Below, one piece after another: positions 1 to 5,846 of a DNA stretch of 8,993 nucleotides (within the stretch, counting starts at the first letter, position 1; every line of letters begins with the position of its first letter). This stretch comes from UBA8522 sp049287565 (GTDB taxonomy: Bacteria; Acidobacteriota; Aminicenantia; Aminicenantales; UBA8522). Where the stretch lies: the NCBI GenBank assembly GCA_049287565.1, contig JBAQGA010000212.1, positions 1 through 8,993 on the forward strand, read 5' to 3'. The notes beneath the pieces are model-generated. The model was not told the DNA's origin. It did no database searches and was given only the letters and a program-made list of their open reading frames with translations. Both the position numbers and the translations under genes were made by a program.

Positions 1-15
1 GAGAAGAGCGAACGA

Positions 16-62
16 CGAATCGAGCCCGTTTTCCGCGCTGGGAGAAAACGGGCTCGGTTTCG
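16..62. terminator. Strong inverted repeat, probable terminator of an upstream gene
   Basis: A perfect 13-bp inverted repeat pairs 21-33 (CGAGCCCGTTTTC) with 44-56 (GAAAACGGGCTCG) around a 10-base loop. Four more pairs (16-19 with 59-62) extend it past a small internal bulge. Only a weak T stretch (GGTTTCG) follows on the + strand and no T run follows on the - strand, so it is not a textbook intrinsic terminator. It lies just before the lpxC promoter, where an upstream + transcript would need to end. It could instead be a dispersed palindrome or protein-binding site. The bases from 63 to 148 show no gene or signal I can support. Confidence 0.5.
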
Positions 63-148
63 ATGCCACTGCCCCGAGCCTTCGAGGTCGCTTCTCCATT
101 CCCAAGCTATTCATAATCGAAAGGAACTTGCTGCTTACCCTGGGGCGA

Positions 149-179
149 TTGACAGGAAATGCCGGTCGTAGAGTATACT
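149..179 (+). promoter_or_regulatory. Probable sigma70-type promoter of lpxC
   Basis: TTGACA at 149-154 is a perfect -35 box and TATACT at 174-179 matches the -10 consensus at 5 of 6 positions. The 19-base spacer is longer than the ideal 17. Transcription would start near 186, only about 11 bases before the lpxC ATG, giving a very short leader. Confidence 0.5.
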
Positions 180-196
180 AGTGACCGATCAGAGAA

Positions 197-1063
197 ATGT
201 TCAGGAAGCAGACGCTCAAGCGGGAGATTTCGTTCTCCGGTGTCGGAATCCATTCCGGGGAGCAGGTCAGTTTGACCCTCAAGCCGTCCCGCTCCGGCAG
301 GATCCTATTCCGACGGCTGGACCTGGGCGGGCTGGAGGTCGAGCCGGATCCCCAGAGGATCGACGCCTTGAACTGTTCCTGCCTGGTCTTCGAGTCGGGC
401 CGTATCCAGACTCTGGAGCATCTCATGGCGGCTCTGTATGTGTTCGGCCTTGACAGTCTGGACATCGAGCTCCAGGGCGGCGAGATCCCCATCCTGGACG
501 GAAGCGCGGCCCCCCTGGCCCGGGGCATCCTGGAGGCCGGCGTCGTTCCGATCCGCCGGAAGAGACAGGTGGTTCGCCTGCTCAAACCGTATACCTTCGA
601 AGAAAAAGAAGCCAGGTTGTCTTTCTCGCCCGCCCCCGACCTTAAGGTATCCTATGCCATAGATTTCACCCACCCGCTCATCGGCCGTCAAGAAATATCC
701 TTCGACCTGACCCGGGAAGTTTTTCTTCAAGAGATCGCCCCGGCCCGGACGTTCGGTTTTTTAAAGGACGTGGCCGAGCTCCAAAAGCGCGGCCTGGCGC
801 TCGGTGGGGCGGTGGACAACGCCGTGGTTCTCGATGAAGACAGGATTATCAGCGGTTCCCTTCGTTTCCGGGACGAATTCGTCCGCCACAAAGTGCTGGA
901 CCTCATCGGCGACCTGGCTCTCTTCGGACATCCTCTGCTGGGCCACTTTCAGGCGGAACGGGCCGGCCATCGCCTCCATCTCCGGGCCGTCCTTTTCCTC
1001 CTCGATAATCCCGGTTTCTGGGAATTCGAAGAGACGGTTGCTCCCCGCTTCCTCAGGGGCTGA
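197..1063 (+). CDS. lpxC: UDP-3-O-acyl-N-acetylglucosamine deacetylase LpxC
   Basis: LpxC is the zinc-dependent cytoplasmic enzyme that removes the acetyl group from UDP-3-O-acyl-GlcNAc, the committed step of lipid A synthesis. The 288-residue product carries the family motifs in order: GVGIHSG (15-21), TLEHLMAAL (72-80), EIPILDGSAAP (96-106), ARTFGF (183-188), GGAVDNAVV (203-211) and RHKVLDLIGD (230-239). By family knowledge the zinc ligands are H75, H231 and D235, E74 is catalytic, and H258 in AGHRLH matches the other active-site histidine. It is somewhat shorter than the roughly 305-residue E. coli enzyme and is not fused to FabZ. The ATG at 197 is the first possible start, because an in-frame TGA sits at 182-184. 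The ribosome-binding site is weak (AGAGA close to the ATG). It leads a cluster with glmU and glmS homologues, so lipid A and its UDP-GlcNAc precursor genes sit together. An intact, confident call. Confidence 0.96.
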   Translation: MFRKQTLKREISFSGVGIHSGEQVSLTLKPSRSGRILFRRLDLGGLEVEPDPQRIDALNCSCLVFESGRIQTLEHLMAALYVFGLDSLDIELQGGEIPILDGSAAPLARGILEAGVVPIRRKRQVVRLLKPYTFEEKEARLSFSPAPDLKVSYAIDFTHPLIGRQEISFDLTREVFLQEIAPARTFGFLKDVAELQKRGLALGGAVDNAVVLDEDRIISGSLRFRDEFVRHKVLDLIGDLALFGHPLLGHFQAERAGHRLHLRAVLFLLDNPGFWEFEETVAPRFLRG

Positions 1064-1074
1064 GAGCGCGTTCC

Positions 1075-1103
1075 TTGTCAAAAGGGACGCTCTGGGTTAA
1101 AAT
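1075..1103 (+). promoter_or_regulatory. Probable internal promoter before the TPR gene
   Basis: TTGTCA at 1075-1080 and TAAAAT at 1098-1103 each match the sigma70 consensus at 5 of 6 positions and are separated by the ideal 17 bases. The site lies in the 76-base gap after lpxC, so the TPR-glmU-glmS genes could be transcribed apart from lpxC. An imperfect hairpin (GAGCG 1064-1068 with CGCTC 1088-1092) overlaps the promoter and might attenuate read-through from lpxC. Confidence 0.5.
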
Positions 1104-1139
1104 GAGTCCATTCACAAGTGCCATAGTCAGGAGATCGCG

Positions 1140-1646
1140 GTGAAGGAAGAGAAAACAAAAAAAGACGCCTACGTGAAGGCTTTGTCCGCCTACGGCGAAG
1201 CCATGAAAGAATTCCATAAGGGAAGACTCGAAAAAGCCGAGGAGCTGCTGAAGGCTTTCCTGGAGAAGCACGATACGGAAAAGGAGCTCGTCGACAGGGC
1301 CAAGATCTATCTTCAGATAACCCGGGCAAAGGGGGAAAAAGAAGCCGTTTCCCTGAAGACGTTCGAGGATTACATTTATTACAGTGTTTATAAAATCAAT
1401 TCCAGAGCCTATGAGGAGGCTTTGAAGCTCCTCGAAAAAGCCCTGGAGATGGAAGAGGGAGAAGGCCGCGTTTTTTATCTCATGGCCGATGCTTATATTC
1501 TGATGGGAAAAACGGAAGAGGCCATGGAGTGCCTGAAGAAGGCGTTCCAGAAGGACAAGGTCTACCGCATCCTGGCCCAGAACGAGATCGATTTCGCGCC
1601 CCTCTGGGACGATAAGAAGTTCAAGCTGATCACCCGCCTGACATGA
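1140..1646 (+). CDS. Small tetratricopeptide-repeat (TPR) protein
   Basis: A 168-residue, Lys/Glu-rich protein with no signal peptide or membrane segment, so probably cytoplasmic. Its helices read as TPR units at about 12-45, 77-107 (AYEEALKLLEKALEME) and 108-141 (YLMADAYILMGKTEEAMECL). The tail, DFAPLWDDKKFKLI (151-164), has the D-F-x-x-L-x-x-D-x-x-F pattern often seen after the last TPR helix. TPR proteins are scaffolds for protein contacts, and no enzymatic motif is visible. Start: GTG at 1140, with AGGAG at 1129-1133 six bases upstream. Its stop overlaps the glmU-like ATG (ATGA at 1643-1646), which suggests translational coupling. A role in envelope precursor synthesis is inferred only from its position between lpxC and glmU; no specific partner can be named. 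Confidence 0.85.
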   Translation: MKEEKTKKDAYVKALSAYGEAMKEFHKGRLEKAEELLKAFLEKHDTEKELVDRAKIYLQITRAKGEKEAVSLKTFEDYIYYSVYKINSRAYEEALKLLEKALEMEEGEGRVFYLMADAYILMGKTEEAMECLKKAFQKDKVYRILAQNEIDFAPLWDDKKFKLITRLT

Positions 1647-2914
1647 AGCGAAACCCGTTGGCGCTTGTCTGGGCGACAGGAGAAGGGGTGGGCCCCAGGC
1701 TCTGCCCGGTTTCTTTACACCAACGCCTCCTCGGGAAGTCCATCCTCAGGCTGGCCGTCGAGGCGGTCCAGAGCCTCCACCCCGGGGAGATTCTGGCCGT
1801 GCTCGGCGACGACGAGAGCGATGCGGAGGACTCTTCGCTTCTGGCTGATGTCCGTATCCTGAAGGCTTTGAAAACACGGGGAGCGCTCGGAGCCATCCTC
1901 TCGGCCAGGGAAGTGCTGTCCAAGAATCAGACCAAAGACCTCGTCCTCCTGGACGCCCGCCTGGCATTGCTCAGCCCGCGCAGCCTGCGATCTCTGCTGG
2001 CGGCTCATCGCAAGAACGGAAACTCTCTGACTGCGGCCGCGTCTCTCGGTGCGCTTCCCGTCCAAGCGGTCCGGATCGGGGATCTCCTGGAAGCGCTTGA
2101 TATGCTCAGCCCGCGCCAACGGGCGGCCGGACGGATCGATGACCTCATCCAGGTGATGGCCAAGAGCGGCCGGAAAATCGGCTCCTACCGTCTGTGTCAT
2201 CCGGAAGAATCGCTGGCCGTCCGCACTCCCGCCGCCGTCTCCACGGCGATCATGTTCCTGCGCGAGCGAAAGATCAGCGAGCTCGAATCCCGGGGGGTCA
2301 CCATCCTCGACCCGGCGACGACCTGGGTGGACCTGGACGTCCGCATCGCCCCGGGAACGGTCCTCTATCCTTCCGTCGTCATCGAAGGTGAGACGAGGAT
2401 CGGCGCCCAGTGCCGCATCTACCCATTTGTCCATCTCATCGACGCCCGGATCGGCGACCGAGTGAAAGTCCTCAGCTCCACGGTGATCGAGAAAAGCCGC
2501 ATCGAGAGAGAAGCCCAGGTCGGTCCGTTCGCCCATTTCCGGCCGATGAGTGTCGTCCGGCCAGGGGCAAAGGTAGGCAATTTCGTCGAGATGAAAAATA
2601 CGGTTTTCGGGGAACGCTCCAAAGCCGGGCATCTGTCCTACCTCGGGGATGCGATCGTCGAGGAAGACGTCAACATCGGGGCGGGCACCATCACCTGCAA
2701 TTACGACGGCTTCCGGAAATACCAGACCAGGATCGAACGGGGCGCCTTTATCGGCTCGGGCACGGAGCTTGTGGCGCCGGTGCGGATCGGCCGCGATGCC
2801 TATGTCGGCGCCGGATCGGTCATCACCAAGGATGTCCCGCCGGAAGCCCTGGCCGTGGCCCGCGCCCGCCAGATCGAGAGGCCGGGCTGGGTCAGAAGGA
2901 AACGGAAGAAATAA
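1643..2914 (+). CDS. glmU: GlmU-type protein: intact glucosamine-1-phosphate acetyltransferase, degenerate uridyltransferase domain
   Basis: Classical GlmU first acetylates GlcN-1-P, then uses UTP to make UDP-GlcNAc. The C-terminal half (about 225-423) is a left-handed beta-helix acyltransferase with the hallmark stretches VGNFVEMKNT (311-320), KAGHLSYLGD (327-336) and NIGAGTITCNYDG (344-356). H330 matches the E. coli catalytic base H363, and R300, K318, Y333 and N344 match R333, K351, Y366 and N377, all at a constant offset of 33. The N-terminal half keeps a nucleotidyltransferase-like outline but not the active site. The LAAGxGTRM loop reads ATGEGVGPR (11-19), the conserved PK lysine is lost, QGTAHA reads RGALGA (79-84), GVNNR reads AVRTP (192-196), and the sugar-binding segment with E154 and N169 seems deleted. 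Length is 423 against 456 residues in E. coli. Codons run cleanly, so this looks like domain decay, not a sequencing error. The start overlaps the TPR stop; the stop overlaps the glmS ATG (TAATG). Confidence 0.88.
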   Translation: MKRNPLALVWATGEGVGPRLCPVSLHQRLLGKSILRLAVEAVQSLHPGEILAVLGDDESDAEDSSLLADVRILKALKTRGALGAILSAREVLSKNQTKDLVLLDARLALLSPRSLRSLLAAHRKNGNSLTAAASLGALPVQAVRIGDLLEALDMLSPRQRAAGRIDDLIQVMAKSGRKIGSYRLCHPEESLAVRTPAAVSTAIMFLRERKISELESRGVTILDPATTWVDLDVRIAPGTVLYPSVVIEGETRIGAQCRIYPFVHLIDARIGDRVKVLSSTVIEKSRIEREAQVGPFAHFRPMSVVRPGAKVGNFVEMKNTVFGERSKAGHLSYLGDAIVEEDVNIGAGTITCNYDGFRKYQTRIERGAFIGSGTELVAPVRIGRDAYVGAGSVITKDVPPEALAVARARQIERPGWVRRKRKK

Positions 2915-4743
2915 TGTGCGGCATCATCGGTTATCTCGGGCCCAGGCAGGCGCTGCCTATTCTTCTGGACGGCCTGAAGAGACTTGAGTACAGGGGCTAT
3001 GATTCCGCGGGTGTCGCCATCCTCCACGGCAACACGATCCAGGTCAGGCGGGTCAAGGGCAAGATCCGTGACCTCGACGAGAGCCTGAAGGCGTCGCCGC
3101 TCGAGGGGCGCTGCGGCTTGGGACATACCCGCTGGGCGACCCACGGCCGGCCCAGCGAGGAGAACGCCCATCCGCACCGCGACTGTACGGGGTCCCTGGT
3201 CGTCGTCCATAACGGCATCATCGAGAACTATCTCCCACTCAAGGAAAAGCTCAGCGGCGAAGGTCATGCTTTCAAGACGGAAACGGATACGGAAGTCATC
3301 GCCCACCTCGTCGAAAAATATTTCGAGGGGTCGCTGGAGAGCGCCGTGCGGCGGGCCCTCCAGGACCTCGAAGGGGCCTACGCCGTGGCCGTCATCTCGG
3401 CGCGGGATCCCGGCAAGATCGTCACCGCCAAGACGGGCCCTCCGGCCGTGGTCGGCCTGGGAGACGGAGAATCTTTCATCTGCTCCGATATCAACCCCAT
3501 CCTCAGCCATACGCCCCGGGTCGTCTTTCTGGAAGATAACGAAATGGCCGTGTTGGAGCCCGCCGGCGTGCGCTTCCTGGATTTTCAGGGGAATCCTTTG
3601 AGTAAGACGGTCGACCACCTGTCCTGGAATCCCTTGATGATCGAGAAAAAGGGCTTCAAGCATTTCATGCTCAAGGAGATCTTCGAACAACCCCAGGTCA
3701 TCCGGGACACGCTCGAGGGCCGGCTCTCCCAGGGATCGGGGAAGGCCTACTTGGATGAAACGGGGCTTTCCCCCCGGCTGATGAAAGACCTCGAGAAGGT
3801 CCTGGTCATCGCCTGTGGAACGTCCTATCATGCCGGGATGGCGGGCAAGTATTTCATCGAATCGCTGGCCCAGGTCCCTGTGGCCGTCGAATACGCCTCC
3901 GAGTACCGCTACCATGACCTCCTCCTGGACTCCAAAACGCTGGTGGTCGTCATCTCCCAATCCGGAGAGACGGCCGACACGCTGGCCGCCCTGAGGGCGA
4001 TCAAGAAGGCCGGCCGTCCCACTCTGGCCGTTTCCAACGTCATGAATTCGTCCATCCCCAGGGAAGCCGGGGCCGCCCTTTACACCCATGCCGGTCCCGA
4101 GATCGGCGTCGCAGCGACTAAGACCTTCAGCGCCCAGCTGGCTGCCCTGGCGCTGCTGGCCCTTGGCCTGGCCCAGGCCAAGGGGAGAAGCGATGAAGGA
4201 GCTTCCTTCCCTCTGATCCAGGACCTGCTCCGCCTGCCGCATAAGGTGGAAAGAGTCCTGGCCGAGGGCAAGCGTCTGGAAGACCTCGCCCAGCGGTTCC
4301 TCAGCTTCTCCCATTTCCTTTACCTCGGCCGCTGGGTCAGCTTTCCGGTGGCGCTGGAGGGCGCCCTCAAGCTCAAAGAGATCTCCTATCTGCATGCCGA
4401 AGGGTATGCCGGCGGTGAGATGAAACACGGGCCGATCGCCCTGATCGATGAAAACATGCCCACCCTGGCCATCGTCCCCAAGGACCGGGCCTATGAAAAA
4501 ATGCTCAGCAATATCTCCGAGATCAAGGCCAGGTCAGGATATGTCCTGGCCCTGGCTTTTGATGATGACAAGGAGATCATGAGCCACGCGGACGAGGTCA
4601 TCCGCGTCCCCGTCTGTTCCCCCCTCTGGAGTCCCTTCCTGACCGTCCTGCCGATGCAGCTCTTTGCCTACCACATTGCCGCCAAGCGAGGAGCGGACGT
4701 CGATCAACCCCGGAATCTGGCGAAAAGCGTGACCGTCGAGTAG
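2914..4743 (+). CDS. glmS: Glutamine--fructose-6-phosphate aminotransferase (isomerizing) GlmS
   Basis: GlmS converts fructose-6-phosphate and glutamine to glucosamine-6-phosphate, the entry step to UDP-GlcNAc. The 609-residue product equals the E. coli length. The N-terminal glutaminase domain starts MCGIIGYLG, with C2 as the nucleophile once Met is removed. GHTRWATHG (70-78), HNGIIENY (99-106) and the aspartate of TDTEVIAH (D126) line the glutamine site. Two SIS isomerase domains follow: ACGTSYHAG (300-308), ISQSGET (347-353) and ATKTFSAQLA (401-410) in the first, and EGALKLKEISYLHAE (482-496) and KHGPIALI (504-511) in the second. The C-terminal tail NLAKSVTVE supplies K604, equivalent to E. 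coli K603. The start is the ATG at 2914, because mature GlmS must begin with Cys. A longer in-frame extension back into glmU is an overlap artefact. No glmS ribozyme is possible upstream, since the gene abuts glmU. Confidence 0.98.
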   Translation: MCGIIGYLGPRQALPILLDGLKRLEYRGYDSAGVAILHGNTIQVRRVKGKIRDLDESLKASPLEGRCGLGHTRWATHGRPSEENAHPHRDCTGSLVVVHNGIIENYLPLKEKLSGEGHAFKTETDTEVIAHLVEKYFEGSLESAVRRALQDLEGAYAVAVISARDPGKIVTAKTGPPAVVGLGDGESFICSDINPILSHTPRVVFLEDNEMAVLEPAGVRFLDFQGNPLSKTVDHLSWNPLMIEKKGFKHFMLKEIFEQPQVIRDTLEGRLSQGSGKAYLDETGLSPRLMKDLEKVLVIACGTSYHAGMAGKYFIESLAQVPVAVEYASEYRYHDLLLDSKTLVVVISQSGETADTLAALRAIKKAGRPTLAVSNVMNSSIPREAGAALYTHAGPEIGVAATKTFSAQLAALALLALGLAQAKGRSDEGASFPLIQDLLRLPHKVERVLAEGKRLEDLAQRFLSFSHFLYLGRWVSFPVALEGALKLKEISYLHAEGYAGGEMKHGPIALIDENMPTLAIVPKDRAYEKMLSNISEIKARSGYVLALAFDDDKEIMSHADEVIRVPVCSPLWSPFLTVLPMQLFAYHIAAKRGADVDQPRNLAKSVTVE

Positions 4744-4779
4744 GAACATTTTTTTGTAGAAAACGAAACTCTTCTTGTG

Positions 4780-4799
4780 CCGGATTAAGTAATCCTCGG
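4780..4799. terminator. Weak hairpin between convergent genes
   Basis: CCG and GATT (4780-4786) can pair with AATC and CGG (4791-4799) around an AAGT loop with a two-base bulge, followed by TTTCATTTTG on the + strand. A run of seven T at 4749-4755 lies just after the glmS stop but has no good stem before it. Either could help end glmS transcription before it enters the oppositely oriented toxin gene. The hairpin overlaps the toxin stop codon. The evidence is weak. Confidence 0.25.
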
Positions 4800-5060
4800 T
4801 TTCATTTTGTCGTAGACGTCTTTTCTATGCCCGATCTTAAGGACAATAATAGCATCAAATTCCACGGGATAAATTATGCGGTAATCACCGACACGCATTT
4901 TTCTATGTCCAACCAGGCTTTGCCTCAGAGGACGGCCTGCTTTGACCGGATCGATCAAGAGTCTTTTTTCGAGAGCGGTTCTTATTCTATTCTTGAGGTT
5001 TTGAGGTATGTTCTTGATATCTTCGGATACGAGGGGATGGTAGAGAAGCCGATAAATCAC
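4785..5060 (-). CDS. RelE/ParE-family toxin
   Basis: A 91-residue basic protein with the RelE/ParE fold signature: N-terminal strand and helix (IYRLLYHPLVSEDIKNIP), then LVGHRKMRVGDYRIIY (49-64) and KIGHRKDVYDK (75-85). R56, R61, R79 and Y83 fall where RelE-type mRNA interferases carry catalytic basic and tyrosine residues, which favours ribosome-dependent mRNA cleavage over gyrase poisoning; this is inference. The GTG start at 5060 is preferred because it overlaps the antitoxin stop as GTGA and gives the usual MIYRLLYHP start. A GTG four codons upstream (5072) is the alternative. It lies downstream of, and is probably translationally coupled to, an RHH antitoxin. Length is typical of the family, and all key residues seem present, so the toxin is probably functional. 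Confidence 0.88.
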   Translation of the reverse strand: MIYRLLYHPLVSEDIKNIPQNLKNRIRTALEKRLLIDPVKAGRPLRQSLVGHRKMRVGDYRIIYPVEFDAIIVLKIGHRKDVYDKMKPRIT

Positions 5061-5290
5061 TGCCTTTTCCACAACTTTTTGTGGGAAAGCGCTTTCTTCG
5101 CGGAAAATGTTTTTTCTCTCTCTACGGCTATTTCTGTCCAGAAGGCATCCTCCGTATCGGCAATAGCCTCTCTGATCAGGTCTCTCGCCCTCATGGAGAT
5201 AGAAGTCTTATCCCGTCGGGCCAGCCGCTTCAGGCTCTGGTATAAAGATTCTTCCATCACCACATTGATACGCGGATTTTTTGTCGGCAT
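5057..5290 (-). CDS. Ribbon-helix-helix (CopG/Arc-type) antitoxin
   Basis: A 77-residue protein with an N-terminal ribbon-helix-helix DNA-binding domain. PRINVVMEE (6-14) forms the strand that inserts in the major groove, SLYQSLKRLARRDKTS (15-30) is helix 1 with its turn, and ISMRARDLIREAIAD (31-45) is helix 2. The charged C-terminal part (46-77) is the segment that typically wraps the toxin. Such antitoxins neutralise the toxin and repress their own promoter as dimers or in complex with the toxin. Start: ATG at 5290, with AAGG at 5298-5301 upstream. A TTG start nine codons earlier (5317) would lie inside the promoter and is rejected. The stop overlaps the toxin GTG. Antitoxin before toxin is the usual order of type II systems. 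Confidence 0.85.
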   Translation of the reverse strand: MPTKNPRINVVMEESLYQSLKRLARRDKTSISMRARDLIREAIADTEDAFWTEIAVEREKTFSAKKALSHKKLWKRQ

Positions 5291-5300
5291 CTTCAAACCT

Positions 5301-5336
5301 TGATGAAAGTGTATCAAAAGTGATGAACCATGTCAA
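5301..5336 (-). promoter_or_regulatory. Promoter and probable autoregulatory operator of the toxin-antitoxin pair
   Basis: On the - strand TTGACA (5331-5336, perfect -35) and TACACT (5308-5313, -10, 4 of 6) are separated by exactly 17 bases. Two copies of TGATGAA (+ strand, 5301-5307 and 5321-5327) repeat at a 20-base period, about two helical turns. One lies in the spacer and one just downstream of the -10 box, a suitable place for RHH dimers to block RNA polymerase. Transcription would start close to the AAGG ribosome-binding site, so the leader is very short. That the antitoxin is the repressor is inferred from family behaviour. Confidence 0.65.
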
Positions 5337-5351
5337 TGCGTTCTGATATGC

Positions 5352-5682
5352 TTATAGGAGATGGCCGCGATCCTGTTTCTCAAAATCACCTGAATGCATA
5401 TAGCAAAAGGCGAGCTTATACGGTGTCCAGAAATAATAGGGATCGAGCTCCATCGCTTTGATCAAATAGGGAATGCCCTTTTTCAAGAATTCAAAAGCTT
5501 TCTTTGGCCGCATTCTTATATCTCATCACAGAAGTCGTGTTGGTCACCTTGAGCTCTTGAAGTTGGGCAAGCCGGACGATGATGCCGTCGGTCATCCCGT
5601 TGCAGAAAGATTCTTGGTCTTTCTCGAAGCTGTAATCTTTAAAGGGCATCACAGCCACCGATTGCGTGATTCCCTTGACCAA
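5352..5682 (-). pseudogene. Remnant of a TolB-like domain / TPR protein
   Basis: Two pieces of one protein type survive in different frames. Positions 5682-5491 encode a fragment including SVAVMPFKDYSFEKDQESF and TTSVMRYKNA, which resembles the TolB-like N-terminal domain found with TPRs in kinase- and cyclase-linked regulators (typical form: SIAVLPF, then DQEYFCDGM, then RTSVMRYK). It stops at a TGA (5491-5493). In the adjacent frame, from about 5504 to the TAA at 5352-5354, the reading resumes as a TPR: KGIPYLIKAMELDP followed by YYFWTPYKLAFCYM. In intact relatives a long stretch separates these parts, so this copy has lost its middle and has a frameshift at the junction. No credible start or ribosome-binding site is present and the flanks are non-coding. 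It fills most of the stretch between the toxin-antitoxin promoter and the 3' side of the redox gene. Confidence 0.6.
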
Positions 5683-5721
5683 GAATAGGGTCCTGAGAGG
5701 TTAATGTATAAGAATGAAAAT

Positions 5722-5756
5722 CAGGAAAAATAGCCAGGAAAGAAAGCGTGGACGTT
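5722..5756. repeat. Short dispersed repeat, copy 1
   Basis: This 35-base stretch matches 8913-8947 at 26 of 35 positions without gaps and in the same orientation. Both contain GGAAAAATAG near the left end, and a C/A-CGG-like extension follows the right end. It lies between the pseudogene and the 3' region of the redox gene. Read on the - strand it ends in CTATTTTTCC, so it might act as a degenerate terminator, but its own stem is poor. Chance similarity cannot be excluded from two copies. Confidence 0.35.
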
Positions 5757-5773
5757 GAAGCCGGTGTGCCGCC

Positions 5774-5791
5774 GGGAGAGGAGTCTCTCCC
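5774..5791. terminator. Hairpin downstream of the redox gene
   Basis: GGGAGAG (5774-5780) and CTCTCCC (5785-5791) form a perfect 7-bp stem with a 4-base loop. On the - strand it lies about 56 bases after the stop of the thioredoxin-fold gene, a plausible place for transcript end or 3' protection. No T run follows directly, so intrinsic termination is uncertain. Confidence 0.35.
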
Positions 5792-5818
5792 CCAATTTCG
5801 GGCTGACACCTTATCCCC

Positions 5819-5843
5819 GGAATTGCGGAATTGCCCGGAATTG
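5819..5843. repeat. Three short GGAATTG direct repeats
   Basis: GGAATTG occurs at 5819-5825, 5827-5833 and 5837-5843, spaced 8 and 10 bases apart, ending three bases from the stop codon of the redox gene. The stretch just outside (CTGACACCTTATCCCC, 5803-5818) is of the GGTGTC-type often seen beside REP-like palindromes, but no REP structure or transposase can be shown here. Function unknown. Confidence 0.4.
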
Positions 5844-5846
5844 ATA

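Noticed and set aside
2..181. Open frame from the window edge to a TAG at 179-181, a possible tail of an upstream gene
   Set aside because: More than one frame stays open here because of base composition, the translation looks like no known protein, and it would run through the strong hairpin and the lpxC promoter.
1715..2632. 305-codon open frame antisense to the glmU-like gene
   Set aside because: The sense strand carries clear GlmU acetyltransferase motifs; the antisense translation has none.
2410..2913. In-frame N-terminal extension of GlmS back into glmU
   Set aside because: The extension is Arg/Pro-rich shadow sequence of the glmU frame, and mature GlmS must begin with Cys after the ATG at 2914.
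2800..4428. 542-codon open frame antisense to glmS
   Set aside because: It lies opposite a fully conserved gene in GC-rich DNA, and its translation shows no recognisable domain.
4749..4755. Run of seven T after glmS as an intrinsic terminator
   Set aside because: No stable stem directly precedes it; noted only as a possible aid to transcript end.
4827..5303. 158-codon + strand frame over the toxin-antitoxin genes
   Set aside because: The - strand carries two recognised families with a promoter, ribosome-binding site and stop-start overlap.
5291..5317. TTG start giving a nine-residue longer antitoxin
   Set aside because: The codons overlap the -10 box of the antitoxin promoter, so they would not be in the transcript.
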